A stretch of DNA of 64,000 nucleotides from the NCBI RefSeq assembly GCF_963674565.1, contig NZ_OY771430.1, positions 4,836,001-4,900,000 of the forward strand. Reading direction: 5' to 3'. Shown here piece by piece: positions 16,488 to 25,807 of the stretch (positions within the stretch are counted from its first letter, which is position 1; the number at the start of each line of letters is the position of its first letter). A model generated the notes under the pieces. That model was not told where the DNA came from, did no database searches, and saw only the letters and a program-made list of their open reading frames with translations. The DNA comes from an uncultured Carboxylicivirga sp. GTDB lineage: Bacteria; Bacteroidota; Bacteroidia; Bacteroidales; Marinilabiliaceae. A program made the translations under genes and the position numbers.

Positions 16488-17879
16488 ATGAAGAAAGTGA
16501 TTTTTACCTTGTTGGCACTGGTTGCTATGCAAATAGTGTCGGCACAAACGCCTGCCTTACAAAGTGTGGTTGAACCCGGAGCATCATTTAGTTTTTTAAC
16601 AATCCTTCGTGGATTATTGGGAATGGTTGCCATTATTGGCATCGCCTGGTTGTTTAGCATTAACCGAAAAGCCATTTCGTGGAAAGTAGTTGGGATTGGA
16701 TTAATAATTCAGGTGCTGTTGGCTGTATGTGTTTTATATGTACCTTTTGTTCAAAGTATGTTTGAATTTTTTGGGAAGTTATTTACACTGGTTCTCGATT
16801 TTACCAAAGTGGGAGCTGAGTTTTTATTAGGAGGCTTGCTTGATTCATCTTCTTTTGGATACATTTTTGCATTCCAGATTTTACCAACAATTATATTCTT
16901 CTCAGCATTAACAAGTGTTCTGTTTTATTTAGGTGTGATACAAAAAATTGTATGGGCTTTAGCTTGGCTGATGACTCGTGCATTAAAATTATCTGGAGCT
17001 GAGAGTTTGTCGGTTGCAGGTAATATCTTTTTAGGACAAACGGAAGCTCCTCTAATGATTAAAGCCTATCTGCCAAAGATGAATACTTCTGAGATGTTTT
17101 TGGTGATGGTAGGAGGTATGGCTACTGTTGCCGGTGGAGTTTTGGCAGCATACATCGGATTCTTAGGTGGTGACGATCCTGTGCAACGATTAATGTTTGC
17201 CAAGCATTTATTAACGGCTTCAGTAATGGCTGCTCCTGGAGCTATTGTGGTAGCAAAAGTACTGGTACCGCAAACAGAAGAAATTGAGTCGGAAGTAAAA
17301 ATTTCGATGGATAAAATTGGTAGCAACATACTGGATGCTATGAGTAACGGAACAACCGAAGGTTTGAAGCTGGCAGCCAATGTAGGTGCCATGTTGTTGG
17401 TGTTCTTTGCTTTTATTGCCTTGATTAACTATGGTTTTGATAAAGTTGGACAGTGGACCAGTTTGAACACTGCGATTGCTGAAATGACTAATGGACAATA
17501 TCAACATTTTAATCTCGAATTTATTCTCGGATATGGACTAGCTCCTTTAATGTGGTTGATTGGTGTTCCATCGCAGGATATAGCCTTGGTTGGGCAGTTG
17601 TTGGGAGAGAAATTAATTGCAAGTGAATTTGTGGGTTATACCAGTTTAGCCGAGTTTAAAACATCTGGCGTTCTTACTGATACAAAATCAATATTAATGG
17701 CAACTTACATGTTATGTGGATTTGCCAATTTTGCTTCTATTGGTATTCAAATTGGAGGAATAGGTGGATTGGCACCAAATAAAAGAGAATTCCTTTCTAA
17801 GTATGGTTTCAGAGCTTTGTTGGCAGGTACTTTGGCTTCGCTTCTTTCTGCTACCATTGTTGGAATGATATTAGGATAG
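16488..17879 (+). CDS. CNT-family nucleoside transporter (NupC-like)
   Basis: This is a concentrative nucleoside symporter of 463 residues. The family core is clear: the gate region (SYNVL-like here as ALTSVLFYLGV), GQTEAPLMIKAYLPKM, then MVGGMATVAGGVLAAYIGF, and near the C-terminus GFANFASIGIQIGG. Import is driven by sodium or protons. The N-terminus looks like a cleavable signal peptide (MKKVIFTLLALVAMQIVSAQ) placed before the first core helix, a feature absent from E. coli NupC. It probably works in nucleoside salvage. Confidence 0.92.
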   Translation: MKKVIFTLLALVAMQIVSAQTPALQSVVEPGASFSFLTILRGLLGMVAIIGIAWLFSINRKAISWKVVGIGLIIQVLLAVCVLYVPFVQSMFEFFGKLFTLVLDFTKVGAEFLLGGLLDSSSFGYIFAFQILPTIIFFSALTSVLFYLGVIQKIVWALAWLMTRALKLSGAESLSVAGNIFLGQTEAPLMIKAYLPKMNTSEMFLVMVGGMATVAGGVLAAYIGFLGGDDPVQRLMFAKHLLTASVMAAPGAIVVAKVLVPQTEEIESEVKISMDKIGSNILDAMSNGTTEGLKLAANVGAMLLVFFAFIALINYGFDKVGQWTSLNTAIAEMTNGQYQHFNLEFILGYGLAPLMWLIGVPSQDIALVGQLLGEKLIASEFVGYTSLAEFKTSGVLTDTKSILMATYMLCGFANFASIGIQIGGIGGLAPNKREFLSKYGFRALLAGTLASLLSATIVGMILG

Positions 17880-18082
17880 GTTATAAGTTCGTTTGTTATA
17901 AGTCAGAAGGTAGTAGTTAGATAGATTGCTTCAGAATATTTTACGAGATCTTAAAAAGTTCAGATCAAAAGCCTTTACTAATGCTATAGTGAGAATATGC
18001 AAGAAGTCTTAGAGAAAGGCATTTTAGACTTCAAGGATTGCAATACGTAGCAAACGTCGATGGGATAAATATGATTTTGTAA

Positions 18083-18144
18083 ATAAAATAACTACATAAA
18101 AAAAGCGTCCAATTTTGGACGCTTTTTTTATGTAGTTATTTTAT
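18083..18144. terminator. 30-bp perfect palindrome, probable bidirectional terminator
   Basis: Bases 18083-18112 and 18115-18144 are exact reverse complements (30 of 30) with a two-base TT centre. The inner part (AAAAAAAGCGTCC and its complement) is a standard bidirectional terminator. The outer 12 bases per arm (TAACTACATA and flanks) extend it well beyond what termination needs. It lies between the convergent CNT transporter and the MORN-repeat lipoprotein. The 200 bases between the transporter stop and this palindrome hold no gene I can recognise. Confidence 0.85.
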
Positions 18145-18155
18145 ACTTTCCTTAA

Positions 18156-18944
18156 TTAAACTCCACGAACATCAACAGCAATCTTCTTTTGAAGTATGTA
18201 AGTTAATCCGTCTTTTGTTTTTGCAACAGCAACAAAGTTCAGTGTTTTGTTTAACGATGCTCCTTTTGGAACGTTAATGGTTAATTGACCTTTGGTATCA
18301 GAAATTGGACGAAGAGGAGTAAGGTTTTTATGGTAAAACTGACCTTCGATCAAATCACCATGAAAAAATTCAACAGATTTAATTCTGCTGGTAGCTTCTC
18401 CGCTTAGTGAACAAGTAATAATGTAGTTGTTTTTTGATCGGATATTGTTTTCTTCTTTTATTGAAAGAACAGGAGCTGGACGTTCAACGCCAAGATTAGT
18501 ATATTCTTTCAAACCAATACCAGGAAGTCCACCTTTGTATGGATATTCAGCAACCAGATTTCCATCTCTGTCGTAACGTTTACAAATACCGTCCAAACGA
18601 TCGTTTTTATACATCTGTTCTTTGTACACTTCGCCGTTGCCATGATAGGTGGTGCGTAAGCCTTCTTTTTTATTGTTTTCGTAATGAAATGTTTCGGCTA
18701 ATTTACCTGTTTTGTAATACCTCTTTGCTAAACCATGTTTAACGGCAGGGCCATCTTCCATTAGTTTATAGGTTGTTTCCCATTCTACCGGGGAAGATGG
18801 GTCATTGTTAAAGTTAGATTTTTTGATGACTGTACCATCAGGATTTTTATTTCCCGATGTATTTGTTGTTGTTTCAGGGGCAAAAAACTGACACCCGGAA
18901 AGGACAAAAATACTCAGTGTTAAAATAATTGATAGGTTTTTCAT
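18156..18944 (-). CDS. MORN-repeat (YwqK-type) lipoprotein
   Basis: A signal peptide with lipobox LSGC predicts a lipid-anchored periplasmic or outer-membrane protein with mature Cys at residue 18. Residues about 65-160 hold repeated MORN-2 units (GLAKRYYKTGKLAETFHY, GLRTTYHGNGEVYKEQMY, GICKRYDRDGNLVAEYPY), the pattern annotated as YwqK-type. The C-terminal hundred residues are a separate beta-rich domain that I do not recognise. Databases often label this family toxin-antitoxin, but nothing here supports such a role. Length 262. Confidence 0.8.
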   Translation of the reverse strand: MKNLSIILTLSIFVLSGCQFFAPETTTNTSGNKNPDGTVIKKSNFNNDPSSPVEWETTYKLMEDGPAVKHGLAKRYYKTGKLAETFHYENNKKEGLRTTYHGNGEVYKEQMYKNDRLDGICKRYDRDGNLVAEYPYKGGLPGIGLKEYTNLGVERPAPVLSIKEENNIRSKNNYIITCSLSGEATSRIKSVEFFHGDLIEGQFYHKNLTPLRPISDTKGQLTINVPKGASLNKTLNFVAVAKTKDGLTYILQKKIAVDVRGV

Positions 18945-18967
18945 GATAGTTTGTCTTGTGTGGATAT

Positions 18968-18993
18968 AAAAAAGGCTGCCAGTTCTGACAGCC
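18968..18993 (-). terminator. intrinsic terminator of trxA
   Basis: On the minus strand, GGCTGTCA and TGGCAGCC (18974-18993) pair with one wobble around a GAAC loop and run into TTTTTT. It lies 20 bases after the trxA stop. Confidence 0.85.
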
Positions 18994-19013
18994 CGTATTT
19001 CTTTTATGTCGAA

Positions 19014-19331
19014 CTATACCAGTGCATCTAATTTAGATGCCAGTATTGTTTTGGGACTTGCTCCTACTTGTTTGTCAACAACCTCTCCGTTTTTAAAAAA
19101 TAGGATAGTTGGGATATTTCGGATACCAAACTTCACTGAAGTTTCAGGATTGTTGTCTACATCCATTTTGGTGATAACTGCAGTTTCAGCATATTCTTCA
19201 GATAATTCTTTAACTATTGGAGTAATCATCCTACATGGGCCACACCATTCAGCCCAGAAATCAACCAAAACAGGCTTGTCTGATTTTAAGACAACCTCTT
19301 CAAAATTCGCATCAGTAACTTCAATCAACAT
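19014..19331 (-). CDS. trxA: thioredoxin
   Basis: Thioredoxin is the cytoplasmic dithiol reductant. The 105-residue protein has the active site WCGPC in DFWAEWCGPCRM, the buried Asp before it, and the cis-proline motif IRNIPTILFF. No signal peptide is present. It lies downstream of dnaE on the same strand with a 147-base gap, and has its own terminator. Confidence 0.96.
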   Translation of the reverse strand: MLIEVTDANFEEVVLKSDKPVLVDFWAEWCGPCRMITPIVKELSEEYAETAVITKMDVDNNPETSVKFGIRNIPTILFFKNGEVVDKQVGASPKTILASKLDALV

Positions 19332-19478
19332 AGCAAATCTGTTTTCTTAATATGATTAATAATTTTAACTATTCTCGTATGTGTATGAAAGCACAAAGTT
19401 ATCAAAAATAAGTTCTTTCATTCCAAAAATATACTTTTTTTCCATATGTGCCTAATATGCAAAGAACAACATTTAGGG

Positions 19479-22400
19479 CTATGCAATGTTCATTGTGACG
19501 TCGGGATGTTCTTCAATATACCGAACCAATTCATCGGATAAATCAATTCTCATTGTTCGAGACAAAAGCTGAACACTGTTTTTACTTTCGTTATCAATTA
19601 CCTGGAATTTAAGCGTTACATTTCCTTCGTTCTTATTTAAAAGAGCCGACATTTCAGTAATTAACTCCTGAGTGATGGACTTTAGAGGAACCTGCAAAGT
19701 AATAGTACTTACCATCTTCTCGCGCAATTCACTTAAAAACGATATGTGGTTTATTTTAACTTCTAATTCTTCTTTATTGAACTTACGTTCCTGCACGCGG
19801 CCTTTCAGCATAATAAAATACCCAATCTCCAGATATGGCATGTACTCTGTGAAATCTTGTCCAAAAAAGGCAAATTCATAAGAGCCACTGTAGTCTTCAA
19901 GTGTCATAATGCCAAACGGATTTCCTTTTTTGGTTGTCCCTCTGCGCATGTTTACTACCATTCCACCAAGGCTTATGTCGCGACCTTTCATCGCTTCCAA
20001 ATCTTCCAGCTGCTTTAAGTTATTCTGGATGAAGTGAGTCAGTTCCAATTTGTAGTCGTCGAGAGGATGGGCAGAAAGATAGATGCCAATAAAATCCTTC
20101 TCCTTGTTGAGTTTCTCAATGTTTGAAAATGGCTCACAAGTGGGCATCTCAGGTTTTTTGATCTCGACTGCGCCACCGATAGCTCCAAATAGCGAGTTTT
20201 GTGATGTGGCTAAATCAGCCTGGTAGCGGTTTCCGTAACGAATTAAATTCTCAATAAAAGCGGTATCTTCATTTGGAAGAGGAACAAAAAACTGAGCCCT
20301 GTGATAATTACCCAGGTTATCAAATGCTCCCGCATAAGCCAGCGCTTCAATGTTCTTTTTATTAACGGTTGTCAAAGGCAAACGTTCCACAAAATCATAT
20401 ACATCCTTAAATGGTCCATTCTGCTCTCTTTCTTTGATGATGGCTTCTACAGCACCTTCGCCAACGCCTTTGATACCGGCCATCCCGAATCGTATGGCAC
20501 CACTTTTGTTTACGGTAAATTTACGGTAACTTTCATTTACATCAGGTCCCAGTACCTCCATCCCCATATTACGGCACTCCTCCATGAAGTTGGTAATCTT
20601 GGTTATATCGCTTAGGTTACGGCTTAATACACCTGCCATAAATTCAGCAGGATAGTGAGCTTTGAGGTATCCGGTTTGATAAGCTACATATGCATAACAA
20701 ACGGAGTGTGATTTGTTGAAGGCATAACTCGCAAAAGCTTCCCAGTCCGACCATATTTTGTCGATAAGCTTCTCCGGATCCTTATTGGTAGTCTTACCAT
20801 CTTTACAAGCCTGCACAAATTCTTCACTTCCCAGACAGCCATCGATAAACTTGGTTTTAAGTTTGTCCATCATGGCCATGATCTTTTTACCCATGGCTTT
20901 ACGCAGTGAATCGGAATCACCACGTGTAAATCCACCAAGTGCTCTTGACTGAAGCATTACCTGTTCCTGGTAAACCGTAATTCCGTAGGTGTCCTTCAGG
21001 TAAGGTTCCATCATCGGGTGGTCGTATACAATCTCCTCCCTGCCATGCTTACGGGCAATAAAAGATGGGATATATTCCATCGGACCCGGACGGTATAATG
21101 CGTTCATGGCAACCAGGTCTTCAAATCGGTTGGGTTGAAGAGCACGAAGGTGCTTTTTCATCCCGGGAGACTCAAACTGGAAAATAGCTGTTGTTTCACC
21201 ACGACTGAAGAGCTTGAATGTTTCTTCATCTTCCAGATCTACGTGATTGATGTCTATATCAATTCCTTTCGATAGTTTAATATTTCCCAGTACTTCCTTG
21301 ATAATAGAAAGTGTTTTCAGACCCAGGAAGTCCATTTTCAGCAGACCGATGTCTTCTACAAAACGGCCATCATATTGTGTGGTAAGTAACTCTTCACCTT
21401 TTGTTGGCATTACCGGGAGATGTTCTTCAAGTGGGTTTTTGCCGATCAGAACACCACAGGCATGCACACCCGTTTGCCGCACGGATCCTTCCAGAGCCTC
21501 GGCAAACTGCATGGTTTTTGCAATCAGTGGGTTGGGAGAATCTTTTTCCTTTAGTAATTCAGGTTCCTCCTTATAAGCTTTTTTGAAGCTCATTTTGGGT
21601 GCTTCAGGTACCATCTTGGCCAGTCTGTTGGCTTCCGACAAATCCAGACGAAGAACACGGGCAACATCCTTTATTGAGCTCTTGGTAGCCATGGTACCGA
21701 AGGTGCAGATATGAGCTACCTTATCCTGTCCGTATTTATGGGTAACGTAATCCAGTACTGCCTGACGACCATCATCATCAAAGTCGATATCCACATCGGG
21801 CATGGATATACGATCCGGATTCAGGAAACGCTCAAACAGCAAGTCGTATTTAATGGGGTCAACGTCTGTAATACCAACGCAGTATGCTACAGCAGCACCT
21901 GCTGCCGAACCACGACCCGGACCCACGAGTACGCCATTGTTTTTTGCCCAGTTGATGAAATCCTGAACAATCAGGAAGTATCCGGGGAAACCCATTGTCT
22001 TGATCGTCTCTAACTCAAATTTAAGTCGGTCGGTTACATGTCCTTCCGGGTTATCTCCATATCTTACCTTACATCCTTCAAATGTCAGGTATTCAAGATA
22101 ATCGGATTCCAGTTTAATAGGAAGAACTTTGTCGTAACCACCTAACTTCTCATATCTTTCTGTACCAAATTCTTCAATTAAATTCTCTTCAGTATATTTT
22201 TCGCCATAGCTTTCAAGTGTTCCAAATTCTTTTGGGATGTCGAAAGGTGGCATGATAGGATTGGCATTTAACTCAAAGTTTTCTACTTTATTGGCAATCT
22301 CAATGGTATTAGACAATGCTTCCGGTATATCGGCAAACAGTTCGTTCATTTCCTGAGTGGTCTTGAACCATTCCTGTTTGGTGTAGCGCATACGTGTTGG

Positions 22401-23870
22401 GTCGTCATAATCACGACCAGTGCTTAAGCAAACCAGTACGTCGTGTGCTTCAGCATGATCAGGCTCTACGAAATGAACATCATTGGTGGCAACCAGTTTA
22501 ACCTTTAGTTCCTCTGCAAACTCTCGAAGCATTTTATTTACCTTAACCTGATTTTCCCACACGTCAATTCGTAAACGGGGATCATCGTTTTTATGACGCA
22601 TCATTTCCAGGTAATAATCGTCGCCAAAAATATTTTTATACCAAAGTATGATTTCTTTAGCCTTATCGAAATTTCCGGCCATTATATTCTGGGCTACTTC
22701 TCCTCCAAGACAGGCACTTAAGGCTATTACTCCTTCGTGATGTTTTTCAATCAGATCTTTATCAATACGAGGCTTGTAATACATACCTGTAGTATGCGCA
22801 ATGGATGTCAGTTTTAAGAGGTTCTGATAACCTTTGTAGTTTTTTGCCAATAGTATGATGTGGTGTCCACCTGCATCTGTCTTATCATCTTTGCGCAAAT
22901 GACCTCTTCGGGCAACATAGGCTTCTACTCCTAAAATAGGTTTTACTCCGGCTTTTGTGCAGGCTACATGAAATTCTTTGATGCCGAACATGCCTCCATG
23001 ATCTGTAAGGGCAACAGCAGGCATATTATCTTCCACAGCCTTGGCTGCCAGATCGGCTGTTTTAGCAGCACCATCAAGAATGGAATATTGAGAGTGAACA
23101 TGAAGATGTACGAAAGAATGTGACTGAGCATTAGCTGCAGCTTCTTTTAATTTTCTTTCTTCCTCTTCAATGGAGATGTCATCAAATGTATTAATCTTGA
23201 ATGACTCATATTCAATTCCTGCCGGTTGAATAGGTGCCGGATTGTTTTGTTTGAAAGCCTGAATCTGACCTTCTGACATCTGCAGTCTTTGGGTTGAAAT
23301 AGCACCAACCCTTACCAGTTCAAGAAAACATCGGGTAGTATATTCAACGTCAGCAGCAGCATTGTGGGCTTCCGGAAAAGGCTCATTAAAGAGCTTTATA
23401 TGTAATTCAGTTAATGTCGGAGGTTTAATCGATCCGCTTTTATTACGAAGTCCACAGTACTCTGTACTTTCATCCTTGGTACACAAGCTGGGGGAAGTAG
23501 TCATTATCTCCTCCATTTCGCAACGAAGCAGTTCTGAACCAACAATGTTGATATCAAACTCAACGTTGTGACCGATGATGAATTTAGCTTGGTTAACGTC
23601 TGTAATAAAATCCTCGAGAGCCTGTTTTAAAGGCACCCCTTTCTCTTGTGCAATCTCGTTGCTGATTCCATGTACAGCAATTACATCTTCAGGAATGGTA
23701 AAGCCATCGGGTGTGATTACATGGTTTTTGGCAAACAACAGATTTCCTTCAAGATCGTGACATTGCCAGGCCAGTTGAACCATTCTGGGCCAGTTGTCAA
23801 AATCGTTTAACGGAGCTTTAAATTTCTTGGGTAAACCTGTGGTTTCGGTATCGAATACTAAAAAATACAT
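19479..23870 (-). CDS. dnaE: DNA polymerase III alpha subunit with fused N-terminal proofreading exonuclease
   Basis: This is the replicative DNA polymerase. Residues 1-200 form a DnaQ-type 3'-5' exonuclease: ExoI DTETTG (Asp7, Glu9), ExoII HNVEFD and ExoIII HNAAADVEYT. Next come the PHP domain (FVHLHVHSQYSILDGAAK), the polymerase core with GPGRGSAAG and the catalytic PDVDIDF, helix-hairpin-helix elements, and an OB-fold with C-terminal tail. I start at the ATG at 23870 (1,463 residues), right before the exonuclease; an upstream ATG would add 39 residues of no similarity. E. coli DnaE has 1,160 residues and a separate DnaQ. Confidence 0.93.
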   Translation of the reverse strand: MYFLVFDTETTGLPKKFKAPLNDFDNWPRMVQLAWQCHDLEGNLLFAKNHVITPDGFTIPEDVIAVHGISNEIAQEKGVPLKQALEDFITDVNQAKFIIGHNVEFDINIVGSELLRCEMEEIMTTSPSLCTKDESTEYCGLRNKSGSIKPPTLTELHIKLFNEPFPEAHNAAADVEYTTRCFLELVRVGAISTQRLQMSEGQIQAFKQNNPAPIQPAGIEYESFKINTFDDISIEEEERKLKEAAANAQSHSFVHLHVHSQYSILDGAAKTADLAAKAVEDNMPAVALTDHGGMFGIKEFHVACTKAGVKPILGVEAYVARRGHLRKDDKTDAGGHHIILLAKNYKGYQNLLKLTSIAHTTGMYYKPRIDKDLIEKHHEGVIALSACLGGEVAQNIMAGNFDKAKEIILWYKNIFGDDYYLEMMRHKNDDPRLRIDVWENQVKVNKMLREFAEELKVKLVATNDVHFVEPDHAEAHDVLVCLSTGRDYDDPTRMRYTKQEWFKTTQEMNELFADIPEALSNTIEIANKVENFELNANPIMPPFDIPKEFGTLESYGEKYTEENLIEEFGTERYEKLGGYDKVLPIKLESDYLEYLTFEGCKVRYGDNPEGHVTDRLKFELETIKTMGFPGYFLIVQDFINWAKNNGVLVGPGRGSAAGAAVAYCVGITDVDPIKYDLLFERFLNPDRISMPDVDIDFDDDGRQAVLDYVTHKYGQDKVAHICTFGTMATKSSIKDVARVLRLDLSEANRLAKMVPEAPKMSFKKAYKEEPELLKEKDSPNPLIAKTMQFAEALEGSVRQTGVHACGVLIGKNPLEEHLPVMPTKGEELLTTQYDGRFVEDIGLLKMDFLGLKTLSIIKEVLGNIKLSKGIDIDINHVDLEDEETFKLFSRGETTAIFQFESPGMKKHLRALQPNRFEDLVAMNALYRPGPMEYIPSFIARKHGREEIVYDHPMMEPYLKDTYGITVYQEQVMLQSRALGGFTRGDSDSLRKAMGKKIMAMMDKLKTKFIDGCLGSEEFVQACKDGKTTNKDPEKLIDKIWSDWEAFASYAFNKSHSVCYAYVAYQTGYLKAHYPAEFMAGVLSRNLSDITKITNFMEECRNMGMEVLGPDVNESYRKFTVNKSGAIRFGMAGIKGVGEGAVEAIIKEREQNGPFKDVYDFVERLPLTTVNKKNIEALAYAGAFDNLGNYHRAQFFVPLPNEDTAFIENLIRYGNRYQADLATSQNSLFGAIGGAVEIKKPEMPTCEPFSNIEKLNKEKDFIGIYLSAHPLDDYKLELTHFIQNNLKQLEDLEAMKGRDISLGGMVVNMRRGTTKKGNPFGIMTLEDYSGSYEFAFFGQDFTEYMPYLEIGYFIMLKGRVQERKFNKEELEVKINHISFLSELREKMVSTITLQVPLKSITQELITEMSALLNKNEGNVTLKFQVIDNESKNSVQLLSRTMRIDLSDELVRYIEEHPDVTMNIA

Positions 23871-24034
23871 GCAACTACACTTATTAAAAAATCCAACCTG
23901 ATTGGCTTTTGAGCCATACTGCGAAGTTACGGTTTTAGGACGGAAAAGGAAGTTTATATTCTTCCATTTAGTCAACACTTTATTCACAAGAGCTGTATAA
24001 AACTATATTTTAATGAATTATTGTGAATGAGGGC

Positions 24035-24065
24035 TTTGTGGAAATATTTTTATAGTGTATCTTTG
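24035..24065 (+). promoter_or_regulatory. Bacteroidota-type promoter for rpsP
   Basis: TTTG at 24035-24038 and TATCTTTG at 24058-24065 are separated by 19 bases, a full consensus match. Transcription would start near 24070. A small GCAAAA/TTTTTGC hairpin can form in the leader. Confidence 0.8.
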
Positions 24066-24115
24066 CAGCCGCAAAACGAGTTTTTGCAATTGTTTAAATA
24101 TTAAAACGTAATACT

Positions 24116-24694
24116 ATGCCTGTAAAAATCAGACTGGCACGTCATGGACGTAAAAGGTATGCATACTACCACATCGTAGTTGCAGATAGCAGATCTCCAC
24201 GTGATGGAAAGTTCATTGAAAGAATTGGTTCTTACAATCCGAACACTAATCCTGCTACTATTAATTTGAACTTTGACAAGGCTCTTACTTGGCTTGCCAA
24301 TGGTGCTCAACCAACTGACACAGCTCGTGCGATTCTTTCGTACAAAGGTGTGATGATGAAAAAGCACTTATTGGATGGTGTTAAGAAAGGTGCTTTCGAT
24401 GAGGCTGAAGCTGAAAAACGCTTCAACGCTTGGTTAACTGAGAAAGAAGGTAAAATCCAGGCTAAGAAAGATGGTTTGGCTAGTGCTCAAGCTGATGCTG
24501 ATAAAGCTTCTCTGGAGCGTGAGGCAAAAATTAATGCTGAAAGAGCTGAATCTCTTGCTAAACAAAAAGCTGAGTTGGCTGCTGAAGCTGAAGCTGCTGC
24601 GAAAGCTGCCGCTGCAGAAGCTGCTGGTGAAGAAGCTCCTGAGGCTGAAGCTGAAGGAACTGAAGAAGCTGCTGAAGAGCCACAAGCTGAGTAA
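24116..24694 (+). CDS. rpsP: 30S ribosomal protein S16 with long charged tail
   Basis: S16 is an early-assembly small-subunit protein. Residues 1-85 are the S16 fold (PVKIRLARHGRKRYAYYHIV, RDGKFIERIGSYNP). The remaining 105 residues are a low-complexity helix rich in Ala, Glu and Lys. Bacterial S16 is usually 80-90 residues; extended versions are frequent in Bacteroidota. It is a single-gene unit with its own promoter and terminator. Confidence 0.95.
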   Translation: MPVKIRLARHGRKRYAYYHIVVADSRSPRDGKFIERIGSYNPNTNPATINLNFDKALTWLANGAQPTDTARAILSYKGVMMKKHLLDGVKKGAFDEAEAEKRFNAWLTEKEGKIQAKKDGLASAQADADKASLEREAKINAERAESLAKQKAELAAEAEAAAKAAAAEAAGEEAPEAEAEGTEEAAEEPQAE

Positions 24695-24720
24695 TTCAGA
24701 AGAACTTTTTCAAGAAATAG

Positions 24721-24750
24721 AAATAGGCTGTCCATCGGGCAGCCTATTTT
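24721..24750. terminator. hairpin terminator of rpsP
   Basis: AAATAGGCTG (24721-24730) pairs perfectly with CAGCCTATTT (24740-24749). It lies between rpsP and the convergent Arc-type gene and could work in both directions. Confidence 0.75.
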
Positions 24751-24772
24751 GTATCTGTATCCAAAGTAAGTG

Positions 24773-24949
24773 TTATTCTTCCTCGGATGGTTCGTTTTTC
24801 TTTTTTAAGCGTTTGGCATCTTTTAAAGCCTTATGGATCATCCACTCTAACTGCCCGTTTACACTTCTGAATTCATCTGCGGCCCATTTTTCAATCTGCT
24901 CAAATGTTTCAGGATCTACTCTTAATACAAAGGTCTTCTTTTTTGCCAT
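24773..24949 (-). CDS. Arc-type ribbon-helix-helix DNA-binding protein
   Basis: This is a 58-residue protein. A short basic N-terminus (MAKKK) leads to a beta strand TFVLRV, helix A (DPETFEQIEKWAADE), then RSVNGQLEWMIHKAL as helix B and a charged tail. This is the Arc/MetJ ribbon-helix-helix plan, with S-x-N-G/x-Q-L-E like Arc's N-term half. It begins seven bases after the SPFH gene, so the two form an operon. The repeated half-sites just upstream of that operon make autoregulation by this protein a reasonable guess. Confidence 0.85.
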   Translation of the reverse strand: MAKKKTFVLRVDPETFEQIEKWAADEFRSVNGQLEWMIHKALKDAKRLKKKNEPSEEE

Positions 24950-24955
24950 AAATAA

Positions 24956-25807
24956 TTATGAATGTAGTGTACCTGTATTGATTACAGGAGTTGCTTCTTT
25001 ATCTCCACAAAGTACAACCATCAGGTTGCTCACCATGGAAGCTTTCTTATCTTCATCAAAATCTACAATGTTATCGTTTGCAAGTTGGGTTAAAGCATCT
25101 TCTACCATACCCACAGCACCTTCAACAATTTTCTTACGTGCAGCAACAATTGCAACAGCTTGTTGTCGCTTCAGCATCGAACTTGCAATTTCAGGGGCAT
25201 AAGCCAGATAACCAATTCGGGCTTCCATCACTTCGATACCTGCAATTGCCAAACGTTCTGTTATTTCGTTTTCCAGAGCTTCGTTGACTTCATCCATACC
25301 TGAGCGCAATGTCATATCAGCCTGCTCATCATCAAAATTGTCGTATGGATAAGAACCAGCAAGTTTTCGAACAGCAGCATCAGTCTGAACTCTTACAAAT
25401 TCTTCGTATTGATCTACTTCAAAAGCTGCTTTGTAGGTGTCTTTCACTCGCCAAACCAAAATAACATTGATCAGGATCGGATTTCCGATTTTGTCATTGA
25501 CTTTCACTCTTTCACTGTCGAAATTTCGGGCGCGAAGAGAAATGCGTTGTTTGGTTAAAAATGGATTGGCCCAGAAGAAGCCATTGTCTTTTACCGTTCC
25601 CTTGTAAGCTCCAAAAAGTACAAGGACTTTTGATCCATTGGGGTTTACAATGAAAAAACCCTTGATGATAAAAATTATTGGAAGTAGTAAAACAAGTGCA
25701 TAAAGCTTTTCGCCCACTAAACCAACTATCAATACAGCTATAAGGATAAACAGAATGGCAATCATTGTGTATCCACTCGTTGCATTTACAATCTTTTCGT
25801 TTTTCAT
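24956..25807 (-). CDS. SPFH-domain (stomatin/prohibitin-like) membrane protein
   Basis: Two hydrophobic helices (about residues 13-50) anchor the protein, followed by an SPFH domain (PNGSKVLVLFGAYKGTV, then RISLRARNFDSERVKVND, and NPILINVILVWRV) and a helical region with EVMEARIGYLAYAPEIASSMLKRQQA. SPFH proteins oligomerise at membranes and scaffold microdomains. The length is 283. It is co-transcribed with the Arc-type repressor downstream, and a palindrome overlaps its start codon. The specific role is unknown. Confidence 0.88.
   Translation of the reverse strand: MKNEKIVNATSGYTMIAILFILIAVLIVGLVGEKLYALVLLLPIIFIIKGFFIVNPNGSKVLVLFGAYKGTVKDNGFFWANPFLTKQRISLRARNFDSERVKVNDKIGNPILINVILVWRVKDTYKAAFEVDQYEEFVRVQTDAAVRKLAGSYPYDNFDDEQADMTLRSGMDEVNEALENEITERLAIAGIEVMEARIGYLAYAPEIASSMLKRQQAVAIVAARKKIVEGAVGMVEDALTQLANDNIVDFDEDKKASMVSNLMVVLCGDKEATPVINTGTLHS

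Noticed and set aside
17880..18082. Possible mobile-element remnant between the CNT gene and the palindrome
   Set aside because: No reading frame, no terminal repeats and no target-site duplication; only AT-rich sequence is seen.
18156..18944. Toxin-antitoxin system (YwqK label)
   Set aside because: The MORN-repeat lipoprotein is periplasmic and has no toxin partner; the label is only a database habit.
21247..21576. Plus-strand reading frames antisense to dnaE
   Set aside because: Several such frames exist inside dnaE, but codon usage and composition look like the complement of a coding strand, with no promoter or similarity.
24471..25202. Long plus-strand reading frame across rpsP, the Arc gene and SPFH
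   Set aside because: It lies in another frame of rpsP and then antisense to two well-supported genes; its Leu/Lys-rich start is only the shifted low-complexity tail of S16.
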